Translations under genes and position numbers: made by a program
In this document: in pieces, positions 23,166 through 35,296 of the stretch
How positions within the stretch are numbered: the stretch's first letter is position 1
How the letters are laid out: each line of letters starts with the position of its first letter
Assembly (NCBI GenBank): GCA_009617715.1
Contig: VTFK01000111.1
Location: 248,001 to 312,000 of the forward strand
Length of the DNA stretch: 64,000 nucleotides
Reading direction: 5' to 3'
DNA from: Plectrocnemia conspersa
Taxonomy: Eukaryota; Arthropoda; Insecta; Trichoptera; Polycentropodidae
Notes under the pieces: generated by a model
Database searches by the model: none
What the model saw: only the letters and a program-made list of their open reading frames with translations
What the model was told of the DNA's origin: nothing

Positions 23166-25180
23166 GCAAAAATTAAGTCTCTGATTTTTAAACGTAAAAT
23201 CATAACGCGCAGATATACACGTCCACGGGGAAATTGGTGTACACTTATTTTTCGTTTTTCGTAAGTCTGTCTCCGGCTTTCTCTAATAATTCGTCTTTAA
23301 ATGCTACATTGCAATTTTTAAACCATATTATTCTGTAGGTTGAGGCATTTAAATTAAGGTGCTACTAAAAATAGCCAAGGGTCTTAAATAAAATAACTTG
23401 ATACGCTGAGATAAAACAGATTATGTTATAATAGGAATTATTTTGCGTAACGGTTATTTTTGGATGAGCTAGAAATTTTGAGATTTAGTTTAGATCTCCG
23501 ATAGTCACGTACGCATGTATAATGTTGACGTGACGAATAAACTTGTTCTGTCGTAAATACTTTGGTATATGTTTAATTAAATTTAAAAAAAATACAGGAA
23601 AATCGCGAAAAATTAAATAGTCTTGACACGACTTATATTTTTAGGATCATCATTCATTAAGCCAGACATAACAAGTTTAGCATCATCATATTCATGATTC
23701 ACTGCTTAGTAGCATGTTTTAAGCAGAAAAAATACTAAGCAATACTGCGTTTTGTAGAGCTAAGGACTTGGATGTCCTTGCAAATAAGAACTTAAAACCG
23801 ATTTCCTATGAAATACAATAATTAGTTCATCACCTCAAAATGAGGCAGAGCTACTTTGAGTAAGTTTCTAAAATTCCCGAATATTATCGAGACAGGGTTC
23901 AAATTTTCTGCAAATTGCTCAGTACAGAAGACACCATTATGCAATTTTTCGGTAAATGTTTGTTTTTTATATAATCAGTATTTAACTAGTCTTTTGGTTC
24001 GTCTATCATAAGTGAACCAAGCATTTTTAATGAATGGAGAACGTGTGCTAAATATATGGGCAATACTGTGCTACAATTTTTGCTTTAAAGAGCATGCCGA
24101 TATTGCGGGTCAAAGACCTATAATAATATTAAAAAATCACTATGATTATCTCATGGAAATATATTACCAAACTAATTTATGAGATCCAAAAATCGATGAT
24201 TACAGCAAAACTAAACTCAAATTTAAACATAAACATAAGATGCCAATTAATAAACCATAGATCAGCATCATTATTGCATATCTACCTTACCTTAAATACA
24301 ATCATCTTTGTTTTAGTTAAACAAATTTTAAGTGATACTGTCTATAAAATATATTTTACTTTTTATTATTTTAGGATGATGTTCATGTTAACAATTAATT
24401 AACTAGTTTTTTAAAAAGGATACTTAATCTTTTTTCCACAATTTTCTTGCTTAAGATTTAAAAAAATGTATCTAAATACAAATTTTAAGTGATACATTTT
24501 GCTTTTTATCAAATATTTGCACAACCTAGTTAGATTTTTAATTAATCAAAAAGATATTTGTTTGTATAGCATACAGCACATTGTCTATAAATAATATATT
24601 TTGTATCATGGGCAGTAAATCTTAATCATAAAGAGTATTGTATAGTTTTTCACTTTGAACTACTGACAAACAATATTTCCTAAAAATCCTAATCCTAAAA
24701 ATGATTTGCGCCGCTGTTTGCCTATTTTGATTTTGCCATAAATACACTAGTTTTATTTTCAATTAAAGATGCAATCATATTTTTAAATTTTTAACTTATA
24801 AATAAAATATATATGTCTACTAATAGTACATATTTTTCTTAGAACATAAATGAGAATAGTAAAAGCTAAAAAAATCTAATAATATAATATGATTTTTTTT
24901 TAAATTTAATTTATTTATAAAATTATTATAAACCAGAATCCACTTATTTATTTCAATATGTATCATACTATATATTCGAATAATAAATTATTTAAAAACA
25001 AGCATATTTTAATCTTTCAATTACTTTTTTACTGTCGAATATTTCAGATTATTAATTAAAAGTTTAGAGAACAAAACTTTAAAAATCATAAAGAATATAA
25101 TTATTAAAATATTTTGTACAAAAATAATAAATCTGTACGTCAAAGCAAAAACATGTTTTTAGAATTTAAAATAAAAATAG
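23166..25180. other. A+T-rich sequence, nothing assigned
   Basis: No gene or recognisable element. The frame at 24142-24402 is A/T-driven and not supported. Confidence 0.4.
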
Positions 25181-25189
25181 TGCACTCAC

Positions 25190-25510
25190 TACTGGCATGG
25201 TGGCGGGCACTAAAGCTGCGTCTCCCTCTCCCTCGACCCTCTCCAATACAATATCCCCGTCGACTGCTTCCCGTTCAGCGGCAGATAACTGACTAAAACG
25301 ATCGGGCCGAAAGCGAGGTGCACATTCCCTGGTCGCGAGATCGAGGGGCTCGCGTGCGCCCCTAACATTAAGGAACCCGCCGTCGTCTTCGTCGTCGTCG
25401 TCGGGTGGTGGGGGGTCATTGTGTCTTCGCGACATCAACAACCACAGGGCCGCCGCCCGCAAGCTCAGGGGCGCCCTGGATCTGCCAGAGAGCCACGTCG
25501 CTTTGTACAT
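25190..25510 (-). CDS. Putative first coding exon of an unidentified gene
   Basis: A compact G+C- and CpG-rich block on minus in an A+T-rich neighbourhood. The frame encodes a Pro/Asp-rich stretch (DPPPPDDDDEDDGG) and then a mixed segment including LDLATRECAPRFRPDRFS and AEREAVDGDIVLERVEGEG. It ends ATG CCA GTA followed by GTGAGT (donor at 25184-25189), so the exon would end at 25190 in phase 0. Translation could start at 25510 or at 25435 (MSRRHND...); the shorter start looks more protein-like. No downstream exon was recognised in the window, so the gene would have a very long first intron. The family is not recognised. Confidence 0.35.
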
Positions 25511-25519
25511 TTAACTAAG

Positions 25520-27080
25520 CCGTGCAAAAAATGGCGTGCCAATTGGCAGACACTTGTTAAAAAAGTGTTTTAATTATTTTACACTAGATAGACACGCTAG
25601 CACTTGAACTTTGTCCTGCGAAGACTGAAGTCTGAAGGCTTCCGTTGGAAAAAAACGAAAGTCATCGACGCTTTGTCGATATGTGGTGTCTGACCCGATT
25701 GGGTAGTTATGGAATGCAGAAGCATTAGAGTTTCTAATGTATTTATTTATCGACTGAAGTGACAAGTTTATTCCTGAACAAGGTCTTTGGCGTTTCAAAC
25801 TTGATCATTCTTTATTTTTTATTTATATAGTTTGTTAAGTAACATGGCAATTTATGATTAAAATACAGTCAAAATTTTCGCTACGTACCATAAAAAATTT
25901 CCCATGCCCAAATCCATGGCTTCCCAGTAGTCCTGACTGACTTTTTTGTCCGGGGATATTTAAATAGTCAGGCTTACAACAACAAACCAGCTACAACGTC
26001 CAATTGAGAGAGAATATTCAAGAATAAATTATTGCTATTCCACGCGAAATGTGCCAGCGAGTTTTCGCAAATTTGAGGTCCAAATTGATTTAAAAAAAAA
26101 TATTTTCCTGAATGTTTACTTTAATTGAATTTTAAATAAAATCGATAAGATTAATAGTTTTTTTTAATAATTTATTCCAAACCGCTCATATTTATGGCCC
26201 ACCATATAAAGGAAATTATGGACAAATAAAGATGCTATGTGTTTGGTGATGTATAAAATAAGTTAAGAACTGTAAACTTATTTAAAGTTGACGCATGATA
26301 ACAGTTGATACCAATAATAAAGAGCTGCCAGAATCGGTTCCTCAACGATGATTAAAAGTGCATTAGCTTCCACCTCCTTCATATTTTTATCTGTTTAAAA
26401 AAATATTTTGTGCTAAAATATTTTTTTTGTATTACAAATTTGACCATCATGATTTGACAGGTTTATCCAATGCGTAATGATGGTCATTATCAGGCCTGCT
26501 GAGATAGGGGGGGGGGAAGTGGACAAATTCCCGGGAACCGACTCAATCAAACAATAGAATTTTTATAATCTAATAAAATATTTTTTTTTTAATATTTTTT
26601 CTCTCTACAAAGCCAGTTTAATATATATAGACTCTCCCGCATTCGACAATGCCTCCCGAAACTAACACCTGATTAATATTATATTGAGAAATGCTTGTGT
26701 TATAAAACTATATACCGGAATTTTCATAATTTAGCGCAAAGTAAAACCTATCTAAATAATTATAGAGACCACCTCCCAACACCCAAAAGGTAAAAACAGA
26801 AAATTACAAAGTTATAGCTAAAATTTTATGCTATATATTTTATTCAAAGATAGATAACGGCATTTTAAATTTGATTACATTTAAAATTTAAGAATCATCT
26901 TGATAGACCTTAAAGAATTGGGTCAGCGCTGCTTTAGATAAAACTATATTTAAGTAAAATGCAAGATGAGAAACCCCGTTTCTCAGAAATTAGTATCATT
27001 TACAAGACTATCACAAGAAATTATCCATAAAAATTAATCATTGGGGTTATATTCTTTTTACATTTGCACAATATAAATAT
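25520..27080. other. A+T-rich sequence with a LINE tail and a G-run
   Basis: Positions 26441-26490 (GACCATCATGATTTGACAGG, ATCCAATGCGTAATGATGG) are a minus-oriented 3' tail of the Jockey-like LINE. A run of 10 G lies at about 26508-26517. A minus frame at 25574-25798 is unrecognised; it could be 5' leader for the exon at 25190-25510. Nothing else is seen. Confidence 0.4.
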
Positions 27081-27084
27081 ACAT

Positions 27085-27800
27085 TGTGGCGACCACACAA
27101 ATAGGTCCAGATTTAAAAGGGTAATTGTCTCATTGTTGATGACCGTGAACAAAAACGTTCATTCATTAACAATGAGACAAATATCATGACACAAGAGGGA
27201 TTTCTTTTTGACCACACAACACGAGTCGTTAAAGAGAATCCCTTTTGTGACAAAATGGTACGGACGCAATCAATCACCACATCGCAAACCTTTTCCGAAG
27301 AATTCGAAAGTCTGGACAAGCAAAAAACTCGCTTTCGAAAATACAACATCCGATTTCTGCAGCGATTGGCCAGCTAGCGTGCATCCCCCTAAAGGATATA
27401 AGCCCGGACTCCGATGAGGAGAGAGCAGACGGTCCACGGCACTTGAGGCAGACGGCTGAAGCACCAGACAAGAGACGGCCCAGACAGTAGAGCCAGCGAC
27501 GCAGACGACCAGAGAGCCAAGATCTACCAGCAGCCATCCGGAGGAACCAGCTACGCGTCCTCACCGACAGATTTGAATATCACACCTGACACTCGCCACA
27601 CGCAGCCACAAGAGCCCATAGCATAATCTACGACCATCACCACCTGCGCCACTTTCACCATCATCGCGAGAAACGTCACGCCATAATCGTCCATCTAGAT
27701 TCACACAAGAGTTTCATTGGCCGCGAAGTCAACCACCCCTAGGGCTACGCCCCTTAAAACATTTTTATACTTAAAATAAACACTTTTATTCGCATAAAAA
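27085..27800 (+). mobile_element. Possible LTR or LTR-like relic
   Basis: A G+C-rich block stands out in A+T-rich DNA. It begins TGTGGCGACC, has a TATA-like GGATATAAGCCCGGAC near 27397, a long G/A/C-rich untranslated stretch with no consistent frame, and an AAAATAAAC polyadenylation-type signal near 27772. This promoter-to-poly(A) layout suits an LTR. The ends and the target duplication could not be defined. Short overlapping frames inside are not supported as genes. An imprecise inverted repeat (TGTCTCATTG / CAATGAGACA) lies at 27126-27180. Confidence 0.35.
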
Positions 27801-28240
27801 TATAGTCAAGCTTCAAGATAATATACTTATTTATAGATTGTCACATTTTGGGAATATTAAAGCAGGAATTAATCACACGGTTTAATTGATTGGAATAAAC
27901 TCATACACTATTCATCAAAGCTCCTAGCAGAAAACATACAAAATAATACTTTTCTACAATAGACTAGACTAGACTAGAACTGGACGACCTGTAAAAGTAA
28001 TTTAATTTATATTGACTCTCCCGCATTCAACATCGCCGCCCGAAACTGACACCTGATTAATAATATATTGGAATATGTCCGTGTTATAATTGTATATATC
28101 GGACAGATAGGAACGAAACGAAACTGAATTACCCTAAAAGATAAAAACAAAAAAAACTACAGCTGAAATTTTATGCTTTATATTTTATTCAAAGGTTGTG
28201 AAAGCTATTTTTTAAATTATTAAATTTAAAAAAATCATAA

Positions 28241-28310
28241 AGTCGCTGACTATTAAGCAGTAAGACTTGGGTTCAAATTTCATATGGACCTTGGTGTTTT
28301 TTATCGAGCA
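28241..28310 (+). repeat. Possible tRNA-derived SINE fragment
   Basis: GGGTTCAAATTTCATATGGACC followed by TTGGTGTTTTT includes a pol III B-box-like GGTTCAAAT. It is closely matched at 63959-63995 by GGGTTCAAATCTTATATATAGACCC and TAGTGTTATT. The A box is not clear in either copy, and no cloverleaf can be drawn, so this is not a tRNA gene. Confidence 0.25.
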
Positions 28311-28679
28311 ATTATTATATACTTCGATTATAACAAATTGAGGTTTTCCTAAATTTTTCTAATTTTTTAACAAAATGAGTGTACTGAATATTTGCAAACC
28401 CTTTTATATGTGTCATGCGAGCAGCTTTTACGAATAGTAAGTGTAGAAGTTATTCATAAATAAGTATATTATCTGGTGGCTAAGCAAGACAATGCCATAG
28501 TATCGCTTAATCGCGCGTTTAAACAAGTACCAACATATTGTTCAGTAGTGACAAACGATTATATAAAGTTTGTTGAAATAAATTTAATTAGCAAAACGTG
28601 TTGTAAATCAAAGCTCACCAGAATTTACGGCCGTGATTTGCTTTACATAATAGATTTATAATGCGTGGCGCATATTTTA

Positions 28680-29040
28680 ATACGTACCGATGCTTCGTTC
28701 GTTTATGCGACGGGGACGGGCGAGAAGAAGAAGAAGAAGAAGGCAAAGTTCGTTGACCCATTTTCCATTTTCCGGCTCGAATTAATTTGATCGTTTGCGG
28801 ATGTGTGTGTGTGTGTTTGTAGGCAGTAAATTTGATGACAATCCATAAAGCGGGAAACACATCGAAGGCCCGTCGTAAATCGCCGAAGAAAAATATTCAC
28901 GGCGGGTCACGTGATGGCGAGAGACGTCTCCGAGAGGCACAGCCCCCTCGATGGGGGCGCAACCCGATTTCAGGCCTGCGGGCGGTTCGCGTGAGGCGAC
29001 ACAAAAAAAGCCCGCTTTTATTTGCACAATTTTAGACCCT
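28680..29040. promoter_or_regulatory. CpG-rich island, possible promoter or 5' leader
   Basis: The island includes (GAA)n at about 28727-28741, (GT)n at about 28802-28817, a CACGTG E-box at about 28909 and many CpGs. Frames run through it on both strands without a recognisable product. It might be a distal promoter or leader exon of a minus gene such as the one starting at 25190-25510, but nothing in the sequence proves this link. Confidence 0.25.
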
Positions 29041-29049
29041 GTCATCTCG

Positions 29050-30190
29050 CTGAGATTGTTTCAAACATCAGACATATATCTTCTTTAAGTGCCTTGTTTT
29101 ATTCTGACTAATATAATCGTAAATAAGCAATCTTCATTAGAGAGATCATTTCAACATTTTATGCAATAATATATATCATCATCTTCTCGTTTTTTCTCTG
29201 TTATTATTAACAATAATATCAGAGCGTAACATGACCATATTTTTAGGGGAAATATCTATTTGCTATAATATCTCATTTTTTAGAAAGTAATGTATCGTCA
29301 TATAAAAGACGATCATAACATTAAAATATAATATGAATATGTATATACAACCCTTTTGATGTTTAATTGGAATATAAGCTAACCCTATTTCTGTAGATAA
29401 TTATCGTGTTTTTAATAAATTATATATGTTGTATCTTACACCTGTAGTAATAGGGTGAATTTTCTATTTAGGGGACTATTAAATTAATAATTAATGTTTC
29501 GGAGCTAAACTAGAGCAAACTTATAGTTTTATATGTATATATAAATACATATATACAGGATGTGATTTAATTTTGAACTATTTATATTAAACGAAAGTTT
29601 TGTACACATTTTAAATGGTGTTCTATATAAAATAGCATTGCATATATATTGAGCAGTAAATATGATGCTTCTGAATCAAATATACAAGGCCATAATAATG
29701 GAACACTTCAATAAATGTGTTATATCTTAAAAAAATGTGAAAAAATAAATATAAGCAATTAAGAACAACAATTTATTAAAATTCAGTCACACTATGCACT
29801 TGTAAAGAGTTACACGCCATTTTAAGGGGTGCCCCATTATGATGCCCAAGGCTATACATAGAGCTCAAATCTGATTAAATTACCACTATATTTTACAGTC
29901 AAGTTTAATTCAATTGCAGAAAAAATTCTTTGTTGTAAAATATATATTGGCATTTATTGATAATATTTAAAATAAATGTAAAGTATATCGGTGCTTTTAA
30001 GTCCTGAGGCGTAAAATGGCATATTCTTTCGTTATTTGAATAATGCTAGTTTTAAAAACTTAAATTGCATCAATAGTGAAATTTTAGCGTCATATCGCTA
30101 ATAGATTGCACCTAAGATTAGTTTTTGTCAATCCGCCTAAATGCCGTTGTTTGAATGCACGTGTCTAGAAATTATAAGGATCTTGTACAG
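29050..30190. other. A+T-rich sequence, nothing assigned
   Basis: No gene, RNA or repeat recognised. Confidence 0.4.
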
Positions 30191-30199
30191 TTTAATTTA

Positions 30200-30970
30200 T
30201 GATTATCAGGGATGAGGGGGGGGGGAGCAGGTAAAGTAATTTAATTAAATAATATTAATCTTAATTAAATTGAAATATTAAAAAAAAGATTAAATCACGT
30301 ACCTGATTCTAAACCAAAAATTCTAAGGTTATCCCTTAAAGAAAATATAAGAATCCCAAAAATATTTTTTAAAATATGTCATTTCAATGAAATAGTATCG
30401 GAATACATTTTCAATGAAAATATAATTTATCTGACAGGTGCTAGTGAAATCATAAGATAACTTTTCCATATGTAGTAATAAATACATTTATAAATTTTAC
30501 AGTGAATGTGTATTTTTCAGTGAAGTCTAAATATATTTTCACCAGTAGACATTTGATTTAACTAGTGAAATTAAATGCTGTTCTAAAATGTATATGAAAA
30601 TCAATTTGACAGTTGCGAAACGTCCATTTGCTGTTCTAACCAAAACCTAACCTAATTAAAAAAGAATTTAGGTCAAATTCAAAATACAAGGTAAGCCAAC
30701 TCATAAGCAGAAGTAGTACAGACTAATATTGCATCTCGCAGATTGCCCCATACTTAGATATTACATCTTTAAAAATATGATAGCTATCCTTACCGATATT
30801 AATATTGATTTCTGATAATGGAGTATTAGTCAAAGTGTATTCAAACCGAATTTTGGTCAATAGGAGCGCACAAAAACAATTATCACTTCTCAGAAGTTAA
30901 AAATTCACGTCAAAAGCAATAAAATTGTGTCGGTGCCGTCGCAGTGGGAACGCTCGGTAACTAAATCTCG
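30200..30970 (+). repeat. Modular foldback element, left half
   Basis: In order: G-run (30218-30226); linker CCTGATTCTAAACC...AGGTTATCCCT (30302-30336); ATGTCATTTCAATGAAAT; short palindrome units such as TTTCACCAGTAGA (30537-30549) and CTAGTGAAATTAAATGCTG; the TCAATTTGACAGTTGCGAAACG block; the inverted GTGCAGACTAACTATGG-type block; TCAAACCGAATTTTGGTCAAT (30839 on), ending in GTCGCAGTGGGAACGCTCGG. The right half is not present directly after it. Confidence 0.7.
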
Positions 30971-31859
30971 AGATTCATCGCGATTAGAACTTACTGTTCG
31001 ATATTTCGGATGTGTCGCTCCAGCCATGATCATGCCGCTCTTATCCTTGATCTTGTCATATATAGAAACACTTCCGGTGAGCCAGCATTAATGTCCATTT
31101 GTGTCCGTGTTAATATAAGTTTTTAATTGTGTGCTAATTAGGTCGGTAATTTTTGCTCGTATAGACTCTAAATCCGGATCAAGCTGCTGTCATCTCGTTT
31201 GTTAATTGCGATATTTTTGTGGATCCAGTGCTTCGCGTTTAGTTTGAACGAACGGATTTTTAATATTAGTTAGTCTTTGTACAGCTAAAGTCAATTTTGC
31301 GGTCTTCATTAAAACTATGTTCAGCTAGAGCAGAGTACCGTGCGATGCGTCTCTGATCCAGTGTCAGGGTCGGCTCGTGGCATGTCTTTAATCTTCGAAG
31401 TTCGGCACACCTAAAATATTTCAAAAAATATGCTATAAATTCTATCAATAAAATTTAACAATTAATTTTCAAAGTAGAACAGTTAATAGTGTATTAATAG
31501 ATTTTTACTGCAAAATATTAAGCATTGAGAAATTAATTTTTTTTCAATTGGTATAAAAATCAATCTATCGAATAAATTGTGCTTGAGAGAAGTAGAACAC
31601 TGGAACGTGTTACTCAAAATAATAATTTTAATTATTTTAACCATGACCTTCAGATAAATTATTTATCAAATATAATGGTTAATTTTTTTTAATTATTGAG
31701 CTGTTTTTTAAATATGTTTCGGTGATAGAAAAATTCGTAAAACGGGCAATAAAAATCCATACCAAAAAATACCTAGCAAGAATTTATATATATACATAAT
31801 ATATAATTGATTACCAAAGAGATCAAAGACAAAATTTTGGACATAGTGTAAGAGCATTT
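30971..31859. other. Intergenic sequence, nothing assigned
   Basis: A mildly G+C-richer patch at 30970-31400 has no recognisable frame (the minus frame at 31266-31448 is unsupported). Confidence 0.35.
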
Positions 31860-32350
31860 TTCATTCAATGTCATTCTTTAAATCTTCATTATTGATGCTG
31901 TAAATAAAACAATTGAAATTTTTTTTTTAAAACATTCAAATTATTTAAAAAAATTTGGATCAGCAAAGCGTTGGCAAATTTTTCAGTCCATGAGTTGTAA
32001 ATTAACAGTGAAATCATTGAGGGACTAGATTTTAAGGCATTTATCCTGCTTTAAAAAACACTTTTATAAGACAAAAGCACCTGCTATAGATGCAGATCGC
32101 CATATAAGAAGATTGAACTTCTTTGCCAAAAAACCTTCTGATACAAAAATAAAATTTAAAACATATTTTTTAATGTGTTCTCAATAGTAATTGTTTCGAT
32201 TAAAAAGCGTGTCGAATTATTTAAAAATACTCTGGAATCTTTGATTTTTTGTTTAAAATCAAGCAATATGCTAAAGTGGAAGAAGAGTAATACAAAGAAA
32301 AATGTAAATCATTAGAAAAAGTATCGATTTTTAAAGAAAAACAAAAGAGG
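31860..32350 (+). pseudogene. hAT-superfamily transposase fossil
   Basis: Scattered over three frames are pieces of the hAT/ZMYM-like transposase: CHSLNL at 31869, DAVNKTIEIFF, LKKFGSAKRWQIFQSM then LTVKSLRD (31894-32030), and further on FFNVFSIVIVSIKKRVELF (about 32166-32225), which recalls the 'FFNVIDSIIVSL..RF' helix of that family. At least one frameshift (after CHSLNL) and a stop where DTRW is expected show that it is dead. The termini were not found. Confidence 0.6.
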
Positions 32351-33799
32351 AAATTAAAACGGAATTTAAATTTTTATCCCATAAAATTAATAATTAATTA
32401 AAGTAATCAATTCTAAAATGGATTAGCGACTCTAATTATTTCCAAATGTATTAATCGCTAATGAGTTTGTGAAAAATACTGTGTGGGGCCTTACATTTTC
32501 CAAATGGTCGTTAGAATAACCTCTAAATCATAACAAATTACGCAGGTAATTGAAACACATCTTAATAAACAATACTATATTTTAACGGTCTATTTAAATA
32601 TAAACAAAAACCTGTTATTTAGTATTAACTCACGTTTTATCGTTTTTTTTCACGTTTTTTCCTTATGCCATACGAGTGATAAATTTCTTAAAAAAATCTC
32701 ACGCAATACTTTTCGAACATTGTGTTACCAAAGTACAAAAATGGTGTAAAGTTCCATAGTTTTTCGGCGCAAATCGAGCGAACTTTGAGTCATCTTAAAC
32801 TCGATCAGATTTAAATTAGTATAATATTTATTTTCGAGTACATTACAACCAGTTATAACTACCGCGTGTTTACACTGTGACCATAGTGATAACGCTTTTG
32901 TTTATTTACCAGATACACCTACCGTTCGACCCGGATATAAAGGTTTGTTTTAAAAGCCACAGTTAGGACTAATTCCGTTAGAACACGCACCGAAAACTAT
33001 ATAGGACACAATTAATCCAAAAAGCCACGTAGCAACTTTGATGACATATAATTTCGAATACAATATTATAGCTTTCAAATTTTGATGGAAAATCGTCAGG
33101 CCTTTCCTGTTTAGAAAATATCTTCATATTGTATAATTTATGACGTCATTGCCCGTAAATTGATGGCATTTTGTGCATATTTCACTGATTACTTGGAAAG
33201 TTATGGTTGTATTAATATTATATCGAAGATTAAAGACGTTTCAAGGTCGAAATAATATTCGGCTCGCTACTCGTTGACCGATAATAGTGTTTATCCTTGA
33301 AATTTAGCGCCTAATCACTTGCAAGAAGGCAACTGTAATATTCATATTTTATTTTAAATTATTATTCGTATTTCTTCATCTAATTTACACTGATCTTTGT
33401 TCTGTAATAATCACAAATATTTAAAAGCGATCACAATCTTTTTTATCCCTTAAATCATCACATTGGCTTGAACGTTAAGAGTAGAAAAAACAAAAGCACC
33501 GTATCTATTTAAAAATTATACATTATATTTCACCAAAACACACTCGCATCATGCTGAGCTACGGCGAACATCAACCGAGATTAAGATGACCGAAGAAGCA
33601 GCCGCTTTCCTCTTCACATCCAGTCACAGTCTAAAATTCAAAGCTCAACCCGCTTTCAAAGACAATTAGATTATCAAAGACGCAAATAACAAGAATTTAT
33701 AGTATGTATTACACAAATTGTTGCAAATTTAGTAATAATAATTTATGGTTAAATAACCATGTGCGGTCGAACGCGATTATGAACGCAAAGTTCTGGTTT
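32351..33799. other. A+T-rich sequence, nothing firmly assigned
   Basis: A 27-codon frame at 33586-33669 (MTEEAAAFLFTSSHS...) sits in a slightly G+C-richer patch and has a favourable A at -3, but nothing else supports translation. Confidence 0.35.
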
Positions 33800-34499
33800 G
33801 AATATCATGGACGTTATTCACTGAGGGGGGGAGGGCAAAAGTTGGCAAGTCGGTGATAGTTTTTTTTTTTAATATTTCCATTTTATTAAAATTCATAGTA
33901 TTTTATTGAATGATATGCATTTTTCTGGTCGAATTCAAATGTCAAAGTCAAAAGCAATAAAATCGTGCCGTCACATTAAAATCGCTTGGTTATCTAACGT
34001 ACATTTTAAAACGTGAAACATGTGTATGCCAATTTCCCCGCGGACGTGTAAATCCGCGCGTTATGGTATTATGGTCATTTTAGCTTTTTCCTATTTTAAT
34101 GTTTCGATTTTATTAAGATTGTTGGTATTTCATTAAATGATATGCATTTTTCTGGTTAAATTCAATGTTAAAGAATCCACGTCAAAAGCAATAAAATCGC
34201 GCCGTCGCAGTAGAAAATAAGTGAGAATTAAATGAAGCATATATTAACTAAATTAAAAAAAAAACAATTATCACCTCTCAGAAGTTAAAAATCCACGTCA
34301 AAAGCAATTCAATCGTATCTTCGCCGTCTTCTGGCATTCATACTACGACTTTTAAAATACTATTAAAAATTAAATTAGGAAAGAGAGCGCAAAAAACAAT
34401 TATCCCTTCTTAGAAGTCAAAAATCCTCGTCAAAAGTAATAAAATCGCGTCCCCATTACGATGGCACTAACTTTGAATATACTTTGACCAATATTATAT
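33800..34499. repeat. G-run module and partial foldback arms
   Basis: G-run and GCAAAAGTTGGCAAGTCGGTG at 33823-33860, ATGATATGCATTTTTCTGGT at 33920, a second module copy at 34110-34170, and four broken copies of the hairpin arm with ACGTCAAAAGCAATAAAATC (about 33945, 34175, 34290, 34390). Ends ACTTTGACCAATATTATA at about 34480-34497. The order suggests repeated rearrangement of one element. Confidence 0.6.
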
Positions 34500-35296
34500 T
34501 TATTTTTATTTTAGATTAAATTAAGACCATCGTGGCCTAACAGGTTACCCCAATGCGCCACGATGGTCGAAAACAAATTTTAAATTTATAAAAAACAAAA
34601 AAAAAAAGTATATATACATAAATATAAAAATACTTTAACATAACAAAAAAATTATAAAATATTAAAATTAAATGAAATAAACCGGATCAGCTCCTCGTAG
34701 CTGACATTAAATAGGTCAATATGTAATGCCAGCGTATTAAGGAGCCGGATGGCCACAGCCATAGGCGAGTCGGCAAGTGCGGATGTCCTAGCCCTAACGG
34801 TCATCAAAAGAGGTCTCGATCGTGATTCTCGAAAATGTTCAGGAACCCAAAACTGGAATTCCTCGAGAATAGCTGGATTGTCGACAGCACCTTTTAGTAA
34901 TTTAAAAAAATGCTTAGCGATATACAGCTTTCTGCGAGAACTCAGCGAATCATATCCCAACGCTCCTAAAAGAAAGGCGCTGGGATATAAGTACGGATAA
35001 TAACCAAATGTCCTTTTGTAAAGGTATCTTAAATACCTTTTTGAATTTTTTTCCACTAAAAGGGAATATTTGGCTATTCGGGGATTCCAAATTATAGATC
35101 CCGATTCAAGAATGCTACGAACTAAGGTGTCATAGAGGATGCGAATAACTGACGGATCGTCAAAGTGAAAGGCATTCCTCATAACAAAGCCGAGCATCTT
35201 GGAAGATTTATCACAGACGTCGTGTATGTGTAGAGAGAACCTCCATTTGCTCTCGAAAGTGATTCCGAGATCTTTAATGGAAGTTTCAAATATCAA
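34500..35296 (-). pseudogene. 5'-truncated Jockey-like LINE, reverse transcriptase C-terminus
   Basis: The best copy of this LINE in the window. A 214-codon minus frame (35296-34652) holds the region after the reverse transcriptase palm: SIKDLGITFESKWRFSLHI, ILYDTLVRSILESGSIIWNP, KRYLRYLYKRTFGYYPYLYP and the C-terminal FNVSYEELIRFISF. The catalytic palm motifs lie upstream and are absent, so it cannot act. The 3' untranslated tail (ACCATCGTGGC / GCCACGATGGT can pair) and an A-rich end follow at 34500-34580. It lies inside a foldback element whose sequence resumes at 35297. Confidence 0.85.

Noticed and set aside
28615..29045. Several overlapping frames in the CpG-rich island
   Set aside because: They cross (GT)n and (GAA)n microsatellites (THTHT, SSSSS) and exist on both strands.
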